NCBI GenBank assembly: GCA_004194705.1
Contig: SADC01000856.1
Location: 186,001-250,000, forward strand
Direction: 5' to 3'
Source of the DNA: Ditylenchus dipsaci
Lineage: Eukaryota > Nematoda > Chromadorea > Rhabditida > Anguinidae
DNA length: 64,000 nt
In this document: positions 54,858 through 64,000 of the stretch, in pieces
How positions within the stretch are numbered: the first letter of the stretch is position 1
How the letters are laid out: every line of letters begins with the position of its first letter
Notes under the pieces: generated by a model
Databases searched by the model: none
Told to the model about the DNA's origin: nothing
Seen by the model: only the letters and a program-made list of their open reading frames with translations
Program-made: the position numbers and the translations under genes

Positions 54858-55875
54858 AAACACTATTTTTCCGACTAATTGTATGTTCACATTTTTCTAT
54901 GAGTTTTTGTCTTAATTTTTAAAATTTTAGCATTATCGTGCAGCCCAGGATCTCAGCTTTCTAACAAGCTATTAGTTAAAGTTAAGTTAAGTTGAAAGGT
55001 TTCATAAATAAAAAGATTTAGGGGTTTGAAAAAAACACGGGTTTTTCCGTTTCAACCCCTAATCTATACATTTCAAAAATTTATCTATATTTTTTAGTTG
55101 AGTTTGATAGCTCGGTTCTTTTCACTTATCGTAACCCCCTTTATTTCAGTGTTCTATCCGTAAATAACACTGCGAAAATATTTTTTAGCAATAAAAACGA
55201 TAAAATAATTTCACTTTTGCCACATGTGACATATATGCAGTTAGAATTCCTTCACACGCTTCATTCTATGTTTTTCACTGCGTTACATCGAATGAATGCA
55301 TTGTTTCATTGTTATTATAGATGAAATTTCGTGACTTACAGCGGGGAGAAAAAGCGAGTGCCACATTTTTACAAGATCGAAGGCTTCTTCTTTCTAGCAA
55401 ACAGTGCAAGAATAATCATTCGATGAAGCTTTACTTTGGTTCTCGGGTGTTCTGGAAATGTAATATCAAAAAGTGCAAGCAGAAAATCAATTTGCGCACA
55501 GACAATTGGTTCCAGGTGCGGAGGAATCGCATCAAGGACAAGAACCCTTTTGAAGAATTACTCAAGGACATTTCGCTTGTGTACCCACCAAACTTGCCTT
55601 TTGATATTCCTCGCTAGTATGTGTTATCATGTGAATGTATTGTCTCAGGATAAATTAAATTTGTTGCATAAAAAATCTTTTCGGAGTGTTATTTACGGAT
55701 AGAACACTGAAATAAAGGGGGGTCCCGATAAGTGAAAAGAACCAAGCTGATAGCTCTTTAAATAGCTCAGCTCCTGGGCTACACGATAATGCTAAATGTT
55801 TTGAAAAATTAAGACAAAAACTCAAAGAAAATTTTTTTAAGAATAAAATTAGTTGAAAAAAAGAGTGTTTTGATT
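54858..55875. mobile_element. Element with long inverted arms around a Merlin-like ORF
   Basis: The left arm (54858-54985 plus 55117-55186) and right arm (55684-55875) pair over about 190 bp, including GTGTTCTATCCGTAAATAAC / GTTATTTACGGATAGAACAC and TAGCATTATCGTGCAGCCCA / TGGGCTACACGATAATGCTA. About 130 bp is present only in the left arm. The 98-codon ORF at 55321-55617 lies in the middle. I did not find a clear target duplication. Confidence 0.65.
55321..55617 (+). CDS. Zinc-ribbon N-terminal fragment of a Merlin/ISXO2-like transposase
   Basis: 98 codons from an ATG to TAG. It contains C-x-N-N-H and F-W-K-C-N-I-K-K-C-K-Q-K then D-N-W-F, the pattern of the zinc ribbon that precedes the DDE domain in IS1595/Merlin-type transposases of animals. 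The catalytic domain is absent: the ORF ends and the right inverted arm follows 70 bp later. The element is therefore non-autonomous. The family call rests on the ribbon only. Confidence 0.5.
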   Translation: MKFRDLQRGEKASATFLQDRRLLLSSKQCKNNHSMKLYFGSRVFWKCNIKKCKQKINLRTDNWFQVRRNRIKDKNPFEELLKDISLVYPPNLPFDIPR

Positions 55876-55960
55876 GATTAATTTGTTGAGTACCATTCCG
55901 GCTCTAACACGTGTAAGTAATGAAAAAAAAACTTTCATTATCTTACGGTATAGGTGGCTT

Positions 55961-56820
55961 AGAGGAGGGGGAAAAGCCATTTAAATTTGAAAAAGTGACT
56001 GCGGTGCAGTGTTTTCAAAAGTCAAGGTCAAGTTCAAGGTCAAGGTCAAGGTAAAACTTGACTTTAAAACTTCAAGGTCGTTTTTCTCGATTTTTAGTAA
56101 GGAAAATGGGTCTGAATTTTTTTCCTATCCCTAAAGTCAAGATTTTGCGCTGAACAAAACGTACTTTTCAGAATAACGATATAATTTTTGCACGATGAGA
56201 TACAGCCTAAAGTCAAGGTAAAATCATCTTGATTTTAGTGAAAGTCAAGGTCAAGGTAAAATCAAGGTGATTTTACCTTGACTTTAGGCTATATCTCATG
56301 GTGCAAAAATTATATCGTTATTCTGAAAAGAACGTTTTGTTCAGCGCAAAATCTTGACTTTAGGGGATAGGAAAAAAATTCAGACCCATTTTCCTTACTA
56401 AAAATCGAGAAAAACGACCTTGAAGTTTTAAAGTCAAGTTTTACCTTGACCTTAACCTTGTACTTGACCTTGACTTTTGAAAACACTTCTGCGGTGGCGC
56501 AGTGCGTGAGCGTTTGTGTTCTTTGTCCCAAATTGGTGTTGAAGGTTCGATCCCACGTGGTGGCATGCTATTTATTTTGGCTTGTTTGACCAGTTCTAGG
56601 GGAAATTAGGGTCACTGATTCCGAATCTGGCGTCAAATAAACGAATTACTCCTAGAACTGGTCAAACAAGCAAAAAATAGTATGCCACCACGTGGGCTCT
56701 AACCTGCACACCATTTTGGGTCAAAAAACAGAAACGGCTACGCACTGCACCACCGAGTCCACTTTTCAAACCTAAATGGCTTTTCATTTGCAACGCAGCA
56801 ATGGCCTTACCCCTCCTCTA
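55961..56820. repeat. Inverted pair of tRNA-like repeats
   Basis: Two tRNA-like repeats face each other tail to tail. The left one (55972-56630, interrupted by the foldback at 56007-56488) has GGTGGCGCAGTGCGTGAGCG and GAAGGTTCGATCCCACGTGG, then a body with GACCAGTTCTAGG. The right one (56640-56800) is its inverse. The outermost AGAGGAGGGG / CCCCTCCTCT also pair, so the whole is an ~860-bp inverted repeat. Confidence 0.65.
56007..56488. mobile_element. hAT-like foldback of AAGGTCAAGGT words with 8-bp duplication
   Basis: CAGTGTTTTCAAAAGTCAAG and the inverse of CTTGACTTTTGAAAACACT bound two arms of over 200 bp that pair nearly perfectly. The 8-bp CTGCGGTG occurs immediately on both sides (55999-56006 and 56489-56496) and interrupts a tRNA-like repeat. 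An 8-bp duplication and CAGTGTTTTC end suit hAT elements. No transposase. Confidence 0.75.
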
Positions 56821-56824
56821 ATGG

Positions 56825-57335
56825 TAAAGCAGTGATTGACTGTGACAGTCAATCGTCTGTTCGATTGCCATTGGATAAATAGTTTTTCTCGAATTTTACT
56901 TTACCATTTTAATTCTCGTTTGGATTTCACTGGTACTCGCCTTTTAAAATACTCTCATCGGTGACAAGCATGCTCCTTTAAAGGGACATGCCCGTGCGTT
57001 CATAATGGTGCCCGCATGCCCAAAAAAATTTCCTGTCATCAGATTTCTGTACACATTTTTTCACTGGGTTTCTAACAAAACTATACCTGAAATTAAATTC
57101 TATACTTGGTTCGTTTTGCTAAAAAAAATCCATACAGAGGTTCAATGAGTAGGAAAACTTTTGAACAGGCGTGCACTATTTTTGAATCCACGGGCATGCC
57201 CCTTCAAGTAGCGGTAATTAAAGTTTTGTTAATTTTAAATAATTAATGTACTAACGTCCCCATCGAAACTGGCTTTGAGAGGATGTTAATGAAAGCTGGA
57301 TTTTATTGGAAACGTTGACTTTGAACAAATCTTTG
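56825..57335. other. No gene seen; 3' flank of the 57.4-kb exons
   Basis: AT-rich sequence. The word GGGGCATGCCCGTG-type recurs at about 56983 and 57195 (also 35965 and 36173), a short dispersed motif of unknown origin. Confidence 0.35.
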
Positions 57336-57337
57336 CG

Positions 57338-57938
57338 TTACTTAAAATAGAATATTTTTGGAGAAATTCCTTGCTCGATAACTTTAGAAATATTTTGTTA
57401 AGAAAAAGATACTCACTTGATTTTTCTGCCCAAGTTCTTCAGCTTCAAAAAGAGACTTTAAGTTTTGGCCGCTATGCTTCAGAGCAAAAAGCTGTTTGTA
57501 GTCGCGTTTGATGTCAATGGCTTCTATTTTCTCTGTGCCATTTGCAATGCAGTACTCAATGATCTTTTTTTGTTGCTCATACTGTTGCAAAGCAGCCACG
57601 AGGCCTTCTGCTTGGCGAGAATCACCTGTTTCGACTGAAATTCTTTTCGCTTCTCTAATAGCTATCTCAAGGTACTCCTTGATTGCTTCGTTGTGAGTGA
57701 GAATAGCATTGTGCTTGAGAAAAGAGCCAAATCGAGCTCCTTTTTCTGTCAATGTCTTTTTCTCAGATTGCAGCTCTTCAACTGTCTGTCTCAGGTTTTC
57801 AATGAATTTCTTGGCAACTATCTTCATATCCATCTTCTTGTCAAGCATGTCCGAGGTTTCTTTGTCATAAATCATCTCGGTGCGTTCGGCCTGCACATAC
57901 CGTATATGCATATGCTCTTTCCAATGGCAGCCACACGC
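57338..57938 (-). CDS. C-terminal exons of a paralogue of the SNTX-GTPase gene
   Basis: Exon 57938-57417 (after AATTTAG, donor GTGAGT) opens with C-G-C-H-W-K-E-H-M-H-I and continues as about 160 residues of charged coiled coil, with K-H-N-A-I-L-x-x-N-E-A matching the paralogue at 35090-35620. A short last exon 57381-57338 (after CTAAAG) ends at TAA. Reading frame is intact throughout. Upstream exons (G domain, SNTX region) are not recognisable between here and 64000, where the DNA is repeats, so they lie beyond the window or are lost. Confidence 0.7.
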
Positions 57939-57959
57939 CTAAATTTTTTATAACAGATT

Positions 57960-58090
57960 TTTTACAAATGTAGGGTTTTATTTTCAGTAACATGAGCTTT
58001 ACATAGCTAAAAACGATAAAATTACAATTTCAAGACTATCAAATCAATTCAATTTGTGCACTAAAGCGCTAGCGGGGGTTTATTCAACAT
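57960..58090. other. Intron or flank; nothing seen
   Basis: Short AT-rich stretch upstream of the splice acceptor at 57939 and before the foldback at 58091. Confidence 0.3.
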
Positions 58091-58818
58091 TTTTTTGCCG
58101 TAAATAATACTCTTTTTTGGGCTGTACTTCATTTCGTAACGCGCCATTTCGTAACAGCTTCATTTCGTAATCAAAATGTGTGAGGGTTTATTAGTGTTGT
58201 AGTGAGTATACTTAATACAGTGGTTACATTTAAATACAGAATGGTTATATGGTTAGATAGTTAAGAGTTGATTAAAAACACTAATAATGAAACCTAATAA
58301 AGAAAAAATAATAGAATTGCTAAATCAGAGAATTCCAGTAAGCAAAGTTCGCATTACGAAAAATTTGTTACGAAATCTCGCGTTACAAAACCATTTGTTA
58401 CGAAATCAGCCTGTTACGAAAAAATTGTTACGAAATGAAGCTGTTACGAAATGGCGCGTTACGAAATGAAGTACAGCCCTTTTTTGCCGCAAATCTTTCT
58501 TTTGCTTTTTCCTACATATTTTTAACTTTTTTTTAAAGTGATAACACCATCTGGTAGCTCTGCAATTCTAGTTTTTCATGAGGTATTCTTCATTGCACTG
58601 TCTTAAAAAAAACTCACAACAAAAAGGTGAAAGTTCATACTTTTGCCTCTTTGTTGTGAATTTTTAAAAGAAATTGCAATAAAAAATACCTCATCAGAAA
58701 CTAGAATCGCGGAGATACCAGATGATGTAATCATTTTAATAGAAAAAGTTTTGAAAAATATGTAGAAAAAAGCAAAAGAAAATTTGCGGCAAAAAGAGTA
58801 TTATTTGAGGCAAAAAAA
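58091..58818. repeat. Foldback interrupted by another inverted-repeat element
   Basis: TTTGCCGTAAATAATACTCT and, beyond the insertion, TTTTGCCGCAAATCTTTC pair with GAAAATTTGCGGCAAAAAGA and GTATTATTTGAGGCAAAAAA at the right. The inner arms continue through CTAGTTTTTCATGAGGTATT / AATACCTCATCAGAAACTAG. Confidence 0.7.
58119..58479. mobile_element. Inverted-repeat element of GTTACGAAAT words, 361 bp
   Basis: GGGCTGTACTTCATTTCGTA and its inverse TACGAAATGAAGTACAGCCC. The first ~52 bp pair exactly. GTTACGAAAT words recur about eleven times in total. It sits in a T run in the left arm of the foldback at 58091-58818, with TTTTT on both sides. Confidence 0.8.
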
Positions 58819-58819
58819 G

Positions 58820-59580
58820 TATTGCCCCTTTTAACTCAAACGTTTATTGTCTCGAGAATAATTTACGTTTACGTTTAAGAGTAGTTTTACATGCCGTCCG
58901 GGTACGCTGATCACGAAATTAATGTCAGAATTTCATTTTTGTCTTGTGAAAAAAGTTTTACGTCAAATGATGAAAAGAGTTAGGACGACTAAAAAAACTT
59001 CAAAGGTTTTTTTCGGCATCTTACCCTACCCCATTCAAGAGAAGTATATTTATCATTTGAAAGCTGAAGAGTTGAGCCTTCCGAAAGCATAAAATTTAGT
59101 TTGGTCAGTTAGTGAAAAAGTTCGAGAAAAATTGATTTTTTTTTGTCAAAAGTCAGTTTCTGAAAAGTTAATTTTGTCATGATTACCACCGTTGATCCAA
59201 TTCCAGCGATCATCAGCGGCGTATTTAATAGCTCATTTTGAAAGCACATCATCTGTGCTTTTGAATGACGTATAACAATTTTAAAAAAGATGAAGAAAAG
59301 TTTCCTAAACAACCTAAAGTTAAAAAAATGTCAAACGCCATTTGTAGGAATCACTTCATTTCGACTTCGATCTCTTACTGTGACCAAGGGGTATAATTAC
59401 CTATTTTCAGTTAGTTACACGCGTTGTGGTAGGTTATAGGGTCATTTTCGGTGGATGTATTATTTCGGTACGTGACAATTCGTCCTGACGGCCGATTCGT
59501 CATCGATCAATAAAAAGGGACAATCCGTCTAACAATAAACAGGCACAATTCGTCCTCACTCCTCAAAAAGGGTCAATTCG
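58820..59580. other. No gene seen; ACAATTCGTCCT repeats at the end
   Basis: No supported exon. At 59475-59585 the word [AC]AATTCGTCCT recurs four times (one variant CAATCCGTCT) at irregular spacing, and once more at 60950, just outside the large foldback. Confidence 0.4.
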
Positions 59581-59583
59581 TCC

Positions 59584-60950
59584 TGGACAAAGCTTTTTTT
59601 TTTGCTGCAAAAAGACTTTTTGCTGCAAAAATTAGTTGATGCAAAAAGTCTTTTTTTTGCTGCAAAAAAACTTTTTTTTGCTGCAAAAAGTCTTTTTTTC
59701 GCTCCAAAAGACTTTTTTTTGCTGCAAATATTTTTGCTGCAAAAAAGACTTTTTTGCTGCAAATCTGGTCCAAACTATTTTAGCTGTAATTTTGGCGTGC
59801 GGTCAATTGGTCCACGGTCAATTGCTCCACGGTCAATTGATCCACAGGTCAATTGGTCCACAGGTCAATTGGTCCACAGGTCAATTGGTCCACAGGTCAA
59901 TTGGTCCACAAAATTATTTTCAAATTAATCTTTTTTGTCTTGTGAAGAAATTCTGTTATTTTAACAGTTTTTCGATAACTCAGCCTTAACCCTACTGGTT
60001 AATCCACGCACCAACCAAACCAAGTGGTCATCCCTTTGTTGTTAAATTATTTTTTATGTTTTTCGGGTTCTATTACCTGTTTTTTACACTAATTCGAGCA
60101 TTCTAAAGAGGGTTTGATAATAGTAAAATTCTATTTTGTGGGTAATTTATAGTTTCGTTAAAATTGCTGGAATGACCTGAAAGCTGAACTGGTGTTAAGG
60201 TAGTAGTACGGTACTAGTACCAAGGCATTGACCAGGTACCGGTACCATTTTACCACTATCAAACCATCTTCAGCATGTCCGAATCAATCCAGGAAACGGT
60301 TTTGGAACATGAAAAACGTGAAAAAAAATTTTGCTCCAGGTGGACGACCACCTGGTTTGGTTGGTGCGTGGATTAACCAGTAGGGTTAAGGCTGAATTAT
60401 CGAAAAACTGTTAAATAACAGAAGTTCTTCACAAGACAAAAAGATTTATTTGAAAATAATTTTGTGGAGCAATTGACCTGTGGACCAATTGACCGTGGAG
60501 CAATTGAACGTGGACCAATTGACTGCACGCCGAAATTACAGCTAAAATAGTTTGGACCAGAAAAAGCCCTTTGCAGCAAAAAAAGCCGATTTGCAGCAAA
60601 AAAAAAGTCTTTTTGGAGGGCGTAGAGGCGTTAGGCCCTTTTTTCCACTTTTTGGCGTTCTGTCCTATGTTCTGTTTTAGCTACTTAGGCCTACTTAGGC
60701 TTAGGCCTTAGGCTTAGGGTTAGCCTTAGGCTTAGCCTTAGACTTGGGGACAAAAAAAATGTCTTACGAACCACAAAATGGCTTTAAAATAAAGCCTAAG
60801 TGGCTAAAATATAACATAGGGCAGAACGCCAAAAAGTGGAAAAAAAGGGCCTAAAGGCTACGACCCTTTTTGGAGCGAAAAAAAAGACTTTTTGCATCAA
60901 CTAATTTTTGCAGCAAAAAAAGTCTTTTTGCAGCAAAAAAAAGCTTTGTC
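59584..60950. repeat. Foldback, about 1.37 kb, with two kinds of tandem words
   Basis: The left arm has units of GCTGCAAAAAAGACTTTTTT (59595-59762) then eight units of GGTCAATTGGTCCACA (59810-59912), then unique sequence (GGTTAATCCACGCACCAACC). The right arm has all of these in inverse order. Arms are about 430 bp; the centre is about 60060-60340. The right arm is interrupted at 60621-60862. ORFs over the arms are repeat translation. Confidence 0.85.
60621..60862. repeat. Nested foldback with TTAGGC-like repeats at its centre
   Basis: CGTAGAGGCGTTAGGCCC pairs with GGGCCTAAAGGCTACG, and GGCGTTCTGTCCTATGTT with AACATAGGGCAGAACGCC. Between the arms lie TTAGGCTTAGGCCTTAGGCT and further TTAGGC/TTAGCC words, about eight in 60 bp. 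Confidence 0.75.
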
Positions 60951-60964
60951 CATTCGTCCTCGAT

Positions 60965-61195
60965 TATATTCCTCACACTCTACTCGCTTGACTTGCTTTG
61001 ATCGCCTGGGGTACCTCCTGGTCAGGTGGATGTATATCTAGATGGCCTAAAATGGAGTTAAACGTGCCACGTTTCACACAAAAATGGGGTTAGAAATGAG
61101 GTAGCAGCCAGGTGGATTCAAACCAGCAACCTCTACACCACCTCTACACCCTGAGAATAGGATCAGGACATTTCGCCCCCGAGCCCGTTTCGCAT
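60965..61195. other. No gene seen
   Basis: Short unique stretch between foldbacks. Confidence 0.3.
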
Positions 61196-61199
61196 GTGT

Positions 61200-61310
61200 T
61201 TACTAGTGCTTTCCGCGGACGATTGATACACGGACGATTGATCCCATTGGCCGATCGATGCCATGAGTCTATTGATGCCATCCCGATAAAACGGACGATT
61301 GATCCCATTC
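61200..61310. repeat. CGGACGATTGATCCCAT repeats
   Basis: The word CGGACGATTGAT[CA]C recurs three to four times, with related GATCGATGCCAT words. GGGGCGATTGATCCAACC recurs on the far side of the foldback at about 61985. Confidence 0.55.
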
Positions 61311-61980
61311 TATTGGGTTGTAACATAAGTTCTGTCGGTTTTTGTTCATGAAGATTTTGTTTCAATGTAAAATATTTCTACCATACTGTTATATGTCATT
61401 TTGTAGAAAAGAATCTCCTATTACATCGCTCTATTTCAGTTTTCACAATTTCACAACAAAATGTTGATTTTTAGCCTTCAAGAAATGAGCTTTAAGTTAA
61501 AAATAGTTATCTCCGACATCTTTAGAACTAGTCAAAAGTTCAGTCAATTCTTAGGCGCTGCAGCAACAACTTAGCACCATGTTGTAGCGCAGATTAAGAG
61601 CTTCAAAATGCATTTTACAGAATGATTTTTGAAAATCTGAGTATTGAGATTTGACTGTTTTAAAAAAGCAAATTCTTCGAAAAATGACTGAAATTCAAGT
61701 TTTCTTAATTTTTTTTCCGGATTTCAGTCATTTTTTGAGGAATTTGCTTTTTTAAAACAGTCATATCTCAATACTTAGATTTTCAAAAATAACTTGAAGC
61801 TCATTTCTTGAAGGCTAAAAATCAAGATTTTGTTGTGAAATTGTGAAATCTGAAATAGAGCGATAAAAATAGGAGATTCTTTTCTACAAAATGACATATA
61901 ACAGTATGGTAGAAATATTTTACATTGAAACAAAATCTTCATGAACAAAAACTGACAGAACTTATGTTACAACCCAATAT
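61311..61980. repeat. Foldback, 670 bp, near-perfect
   Basis: TATTGGGTTGTAACATAAG pairs with CTTATGTTACAACCCAATA. About 190 bp of each outer arm matches. The centre (61620-61800) is a second palindrome, from TTTTTGAAAATCTGAGTATT inward. No coding content. Confidence 0.85.
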
Positions 61981-61984
61981 TAAA

Positions 61985-62345
61985 AGGGGCGATTGATCCA
62001 ACCTAACTAAAAGGGATGATTTAGATGAGATGATCCTAACAACTGAAATTGGTTCTTTCGTAGCACTGGATTATTCACAGCTTTTTGTATATGATAGGAT
62101 CGGTTGTTGACAAACTTTCTTCCCTTTTCAGGTTTTTTCGAGGCCATTGAGAAGTTAGCTAATTTAAGGACGGTACTTTTTTCTGCCCGCTAATTACTTC
62201 TTTCTGCCGCTAAATCTTTTTTTCTGCCCGCAAATTTGAAATGCCGCTAATTACTCTTTTTTGCCCGCTAAATACTTTTTTCTGCCTGCAAATTTCTTTT
62301 TTCTGCCCGCAAATTTTCGAGAAAATGCCCGCAAATTTTCCTTCA
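61985..62345. repeat. Unique stretch, then tandem TTTTCTGCCCGCAAATTT repeats
   Basis: 62160-62345 consists of about nine degenerate units of 18-25 bp of the type TTTTTCTGCCCGCAAATTT. The 83-codon ORF beginning here is repeat translation. Confidence 0.6.
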
Positions 62346-62348
62346 CTG

Positions 62349-64000
62349 GGTATAGGGCTAATTCACTGTCCCCTACTCAATTTTTCTTTTTGTTTTATGT
62401 TTTCATGTGTTTTAAGCATCTTGTTGTGTGCTAGTCTCACAAAATCGACCATTAGTGAGGTATTTTGCTTAGTCATTTTCAACTATTTATAGGCCTTATT
62501 TTTTCTTGTTTCAGCCCATATTTGACTTCTGGTGGTTGATTTTTTTACTTTTCATGGTGGTTTTTCAGGTAAATTTCACAGATTACAGTGAGAAGAGCTC
62601 AAGTTCAATGTCAAAGCTGTCCAACAATCAAAGGATTCTCGCATCGGTTGGCTTAGTCTTTATTTTTTAGCTTTTAGATGTTGTTTTCAGAAGCTTGTAT
62701 TTGTGATTTTAGATTCGCTGATCAGGTAAATTTAGCTTTTTGACACAATCCTCACTGCATACAGCTTGGCAAAGTCTTCCATACACTTAGCGCTAAGTCA
62801 CAATTTTTCGTCTATGTGTCACCTATTGACTTCGTCTGGCTGTATGCGGTTGAAAGAGGTGTATGCGGTTGAAAAAAAAGAATCTCTCTCTATGTGCCTT
62901 CGTTCTCCATACCCATGACAGTATGGCTAGGCCTATGTAACATAACTGTCGGAGCTCGTTAACTTCTATACAAGAGGCTGCCTAGCGGAAGTTATCTATT
63001 CTGATATTTACTTCACTCATTTTCAGGTCTTTTTAGCGAATCAACAGGCAGCAATCAACCAAAAGTCAATCAGCGGTGAACTGAGACGATCGGAATACTT
63101 GTACTTTCTAAATCACTCATGCAGACCACTCTTGCCACTCAGCTAACTCGCCACTCAAGCACGAACATCGCACCTAAACCACAGAACTTTAGAGAATTAA
63201 CGCACTCATCAACTTTGCAGGCTGCACTTCATGACTTTTCATTGACAGTCGTTGATTAGTTGTTGATACAAGTATCCCAAGTATCGTCTCAGTTCACCGC
63301 TGATTGACTTTTGTTGGATCGCTGCCTGTTGATTCGCTAAAAAAGACCTGAAAATGAGTGAAGTAAATATCAGAATAGATAACTCCCGCTAGGCAGCCTC
63401 TTTTATAGAAGTTAACGAGCTCCGACAGTTATGTTACATAGGCCTAGCCATACTGTCATGGGTATGGAGAACGAAGGCACATAGAGAGGGATCTTTCAAC
63501 CGCACACAGCCAGACGAAGTCAATAGGTGACACATAGACGACAAATTGTGACTTAGCGTTAAGTGCATGAAAGACTTTGCCAAGCTGTATGCAGTGAGAA
63601 TTGTGTCAAAAAGCTAAATTTACCTGACCACCGAACCTAAACCACATATAAAAGGTTCTAAAATCAACGTCTAAAAGCTAAAAAATAAAGGATGAGCCAA
63701 CCGATGCGCGATTTTTCGATTGTTGGACATCAATGACATTCTTCTTGTGCTCTTCTCACTACAGTCTGTGGGATTCGCCTGAACAACCATCATGAAAAGT
63801 AAGAAAATCAATCACCAGAAGTCAAATATCGGGTAAGAAACAACAAGAAATTCAGCCTAATAACAGTTAAAGAAGGCTCACCGAAACATCCAAGCAATTA
63901 TAAATTTTCTGAGCCCAGCCCACAACAAGATGCTCAAACACATGAAAACCACAAAAGAATGAGAAAAGTTGAGTAGGGGACAGGGAATTAGCCTTATACC
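62349..64000. repeat. Large palindrome truncated by the window edge
   Basis: GGTATAGGGCTAATTCACTG at 62349 is the inverse of the last bases of the window (CAGGGAATTAGCCTTATACC). Arms of about 740 bp pair with few differences along their whole length, around a spacer at about 63100-63275. Because pairing reaches base 64000 exactly, the repeat probably continues outside. No long ORF. Confidence 0.9.

Noticed and set aside
57384..57953. Plus-strand ORFs opposite the coiled-coil exon
   Set aside because: The minus strand has splice sites and a paralogue in the window; the plus-strand frames have neither.
59584..59930. CRISPR-like or secreted repeat protein from GGTCAATTGGTCCACA units
   Set aside because: Units are contiguous with no spacers, and the inverse occurs at 60470-60540; the ORFs on both strands are repeat translation.

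Overview
The window looks like nuclear DNA of an invertebrate animal. Coding sequence is split into short exons by GT-AG introns, several of only 45-65 nt. Base composition is AT-rich, and most of the length is DNA transposons and their short non-autonomous or foldback derivatives. I cannot name the species. The gene content (stonustoxin-like/GTPase fusion, TRAF-like MATH protein) occurs in many invertebrate lineages. There is no bacterial operon structure and no CRISPR array.

Host-type genes lie almost entirely on the minus strand. From right to left they are: an isolated C-terminal exon pair of a GTPase paralogue (57.3-57.9 kb); a large multi-exon gene (49.5 to 35.1 kb) whose exons encode a ubiquitin-like N-terminus, a stonustoxin-like (SNTX) region, a thioredoxin-like segment, a Cys-rich zinc-ribbon-like segment, a P-loop GTPase with a frameshifted reading frame, and a Cys/His-rich plus coiled-coil C-terminus; a GC-richer frameshifted ORF pair (28.8-29.9 kb); an orphan first exon paralogous to that of the large gene (27.3-27.6 kb); a coiled-coil + MATH gene (21.2-19.0 kb); and two sets of paralogous helical exons at the left end (4.7-3.9 kb and 0.7-0.2 kb). 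One plus-strand candidate gene of unknown function lies at 30.1-31.9 kb.

Mobile DNA is very diverse. There is a DD37D (maT-like) mariner with four introns (5.9-7.5 kb), a MULE transposase (12.0-12.8 kb) beside a MULE-type foldback with a perfect 9-bp target duplication (11.4-11.9 kb), a PIF/Harbinger transposase relic (16.3-17.3 kb), a DD34D-type mariner C-terminus (21.6-21.9 kb), a nearly complete Tigger/pogo element with introns (49.5-51.8 kb) and a Merlin/ISXO2-like fragment (55.3-55.6 kb). Around them are at least ten members of a TA-targeting MITE family with CCGTATT ends, several Tigger MITEs, tRNA-like repeats, a hairpin repeat, and about twenty foldbacks, many nested in each other. 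The right edge cuts through a palindrome of at least 1.65 kb.

Two general patterns stand out. Many elements carry a private 10-16 bp word repeated several times in both arms, and the word differs between elements that otherwise share ends and core. Many coding exons are broken only by single-base changes in homopolymer runs, so either sequence accuracy or widespread decay must be settled before genes here are called dead.
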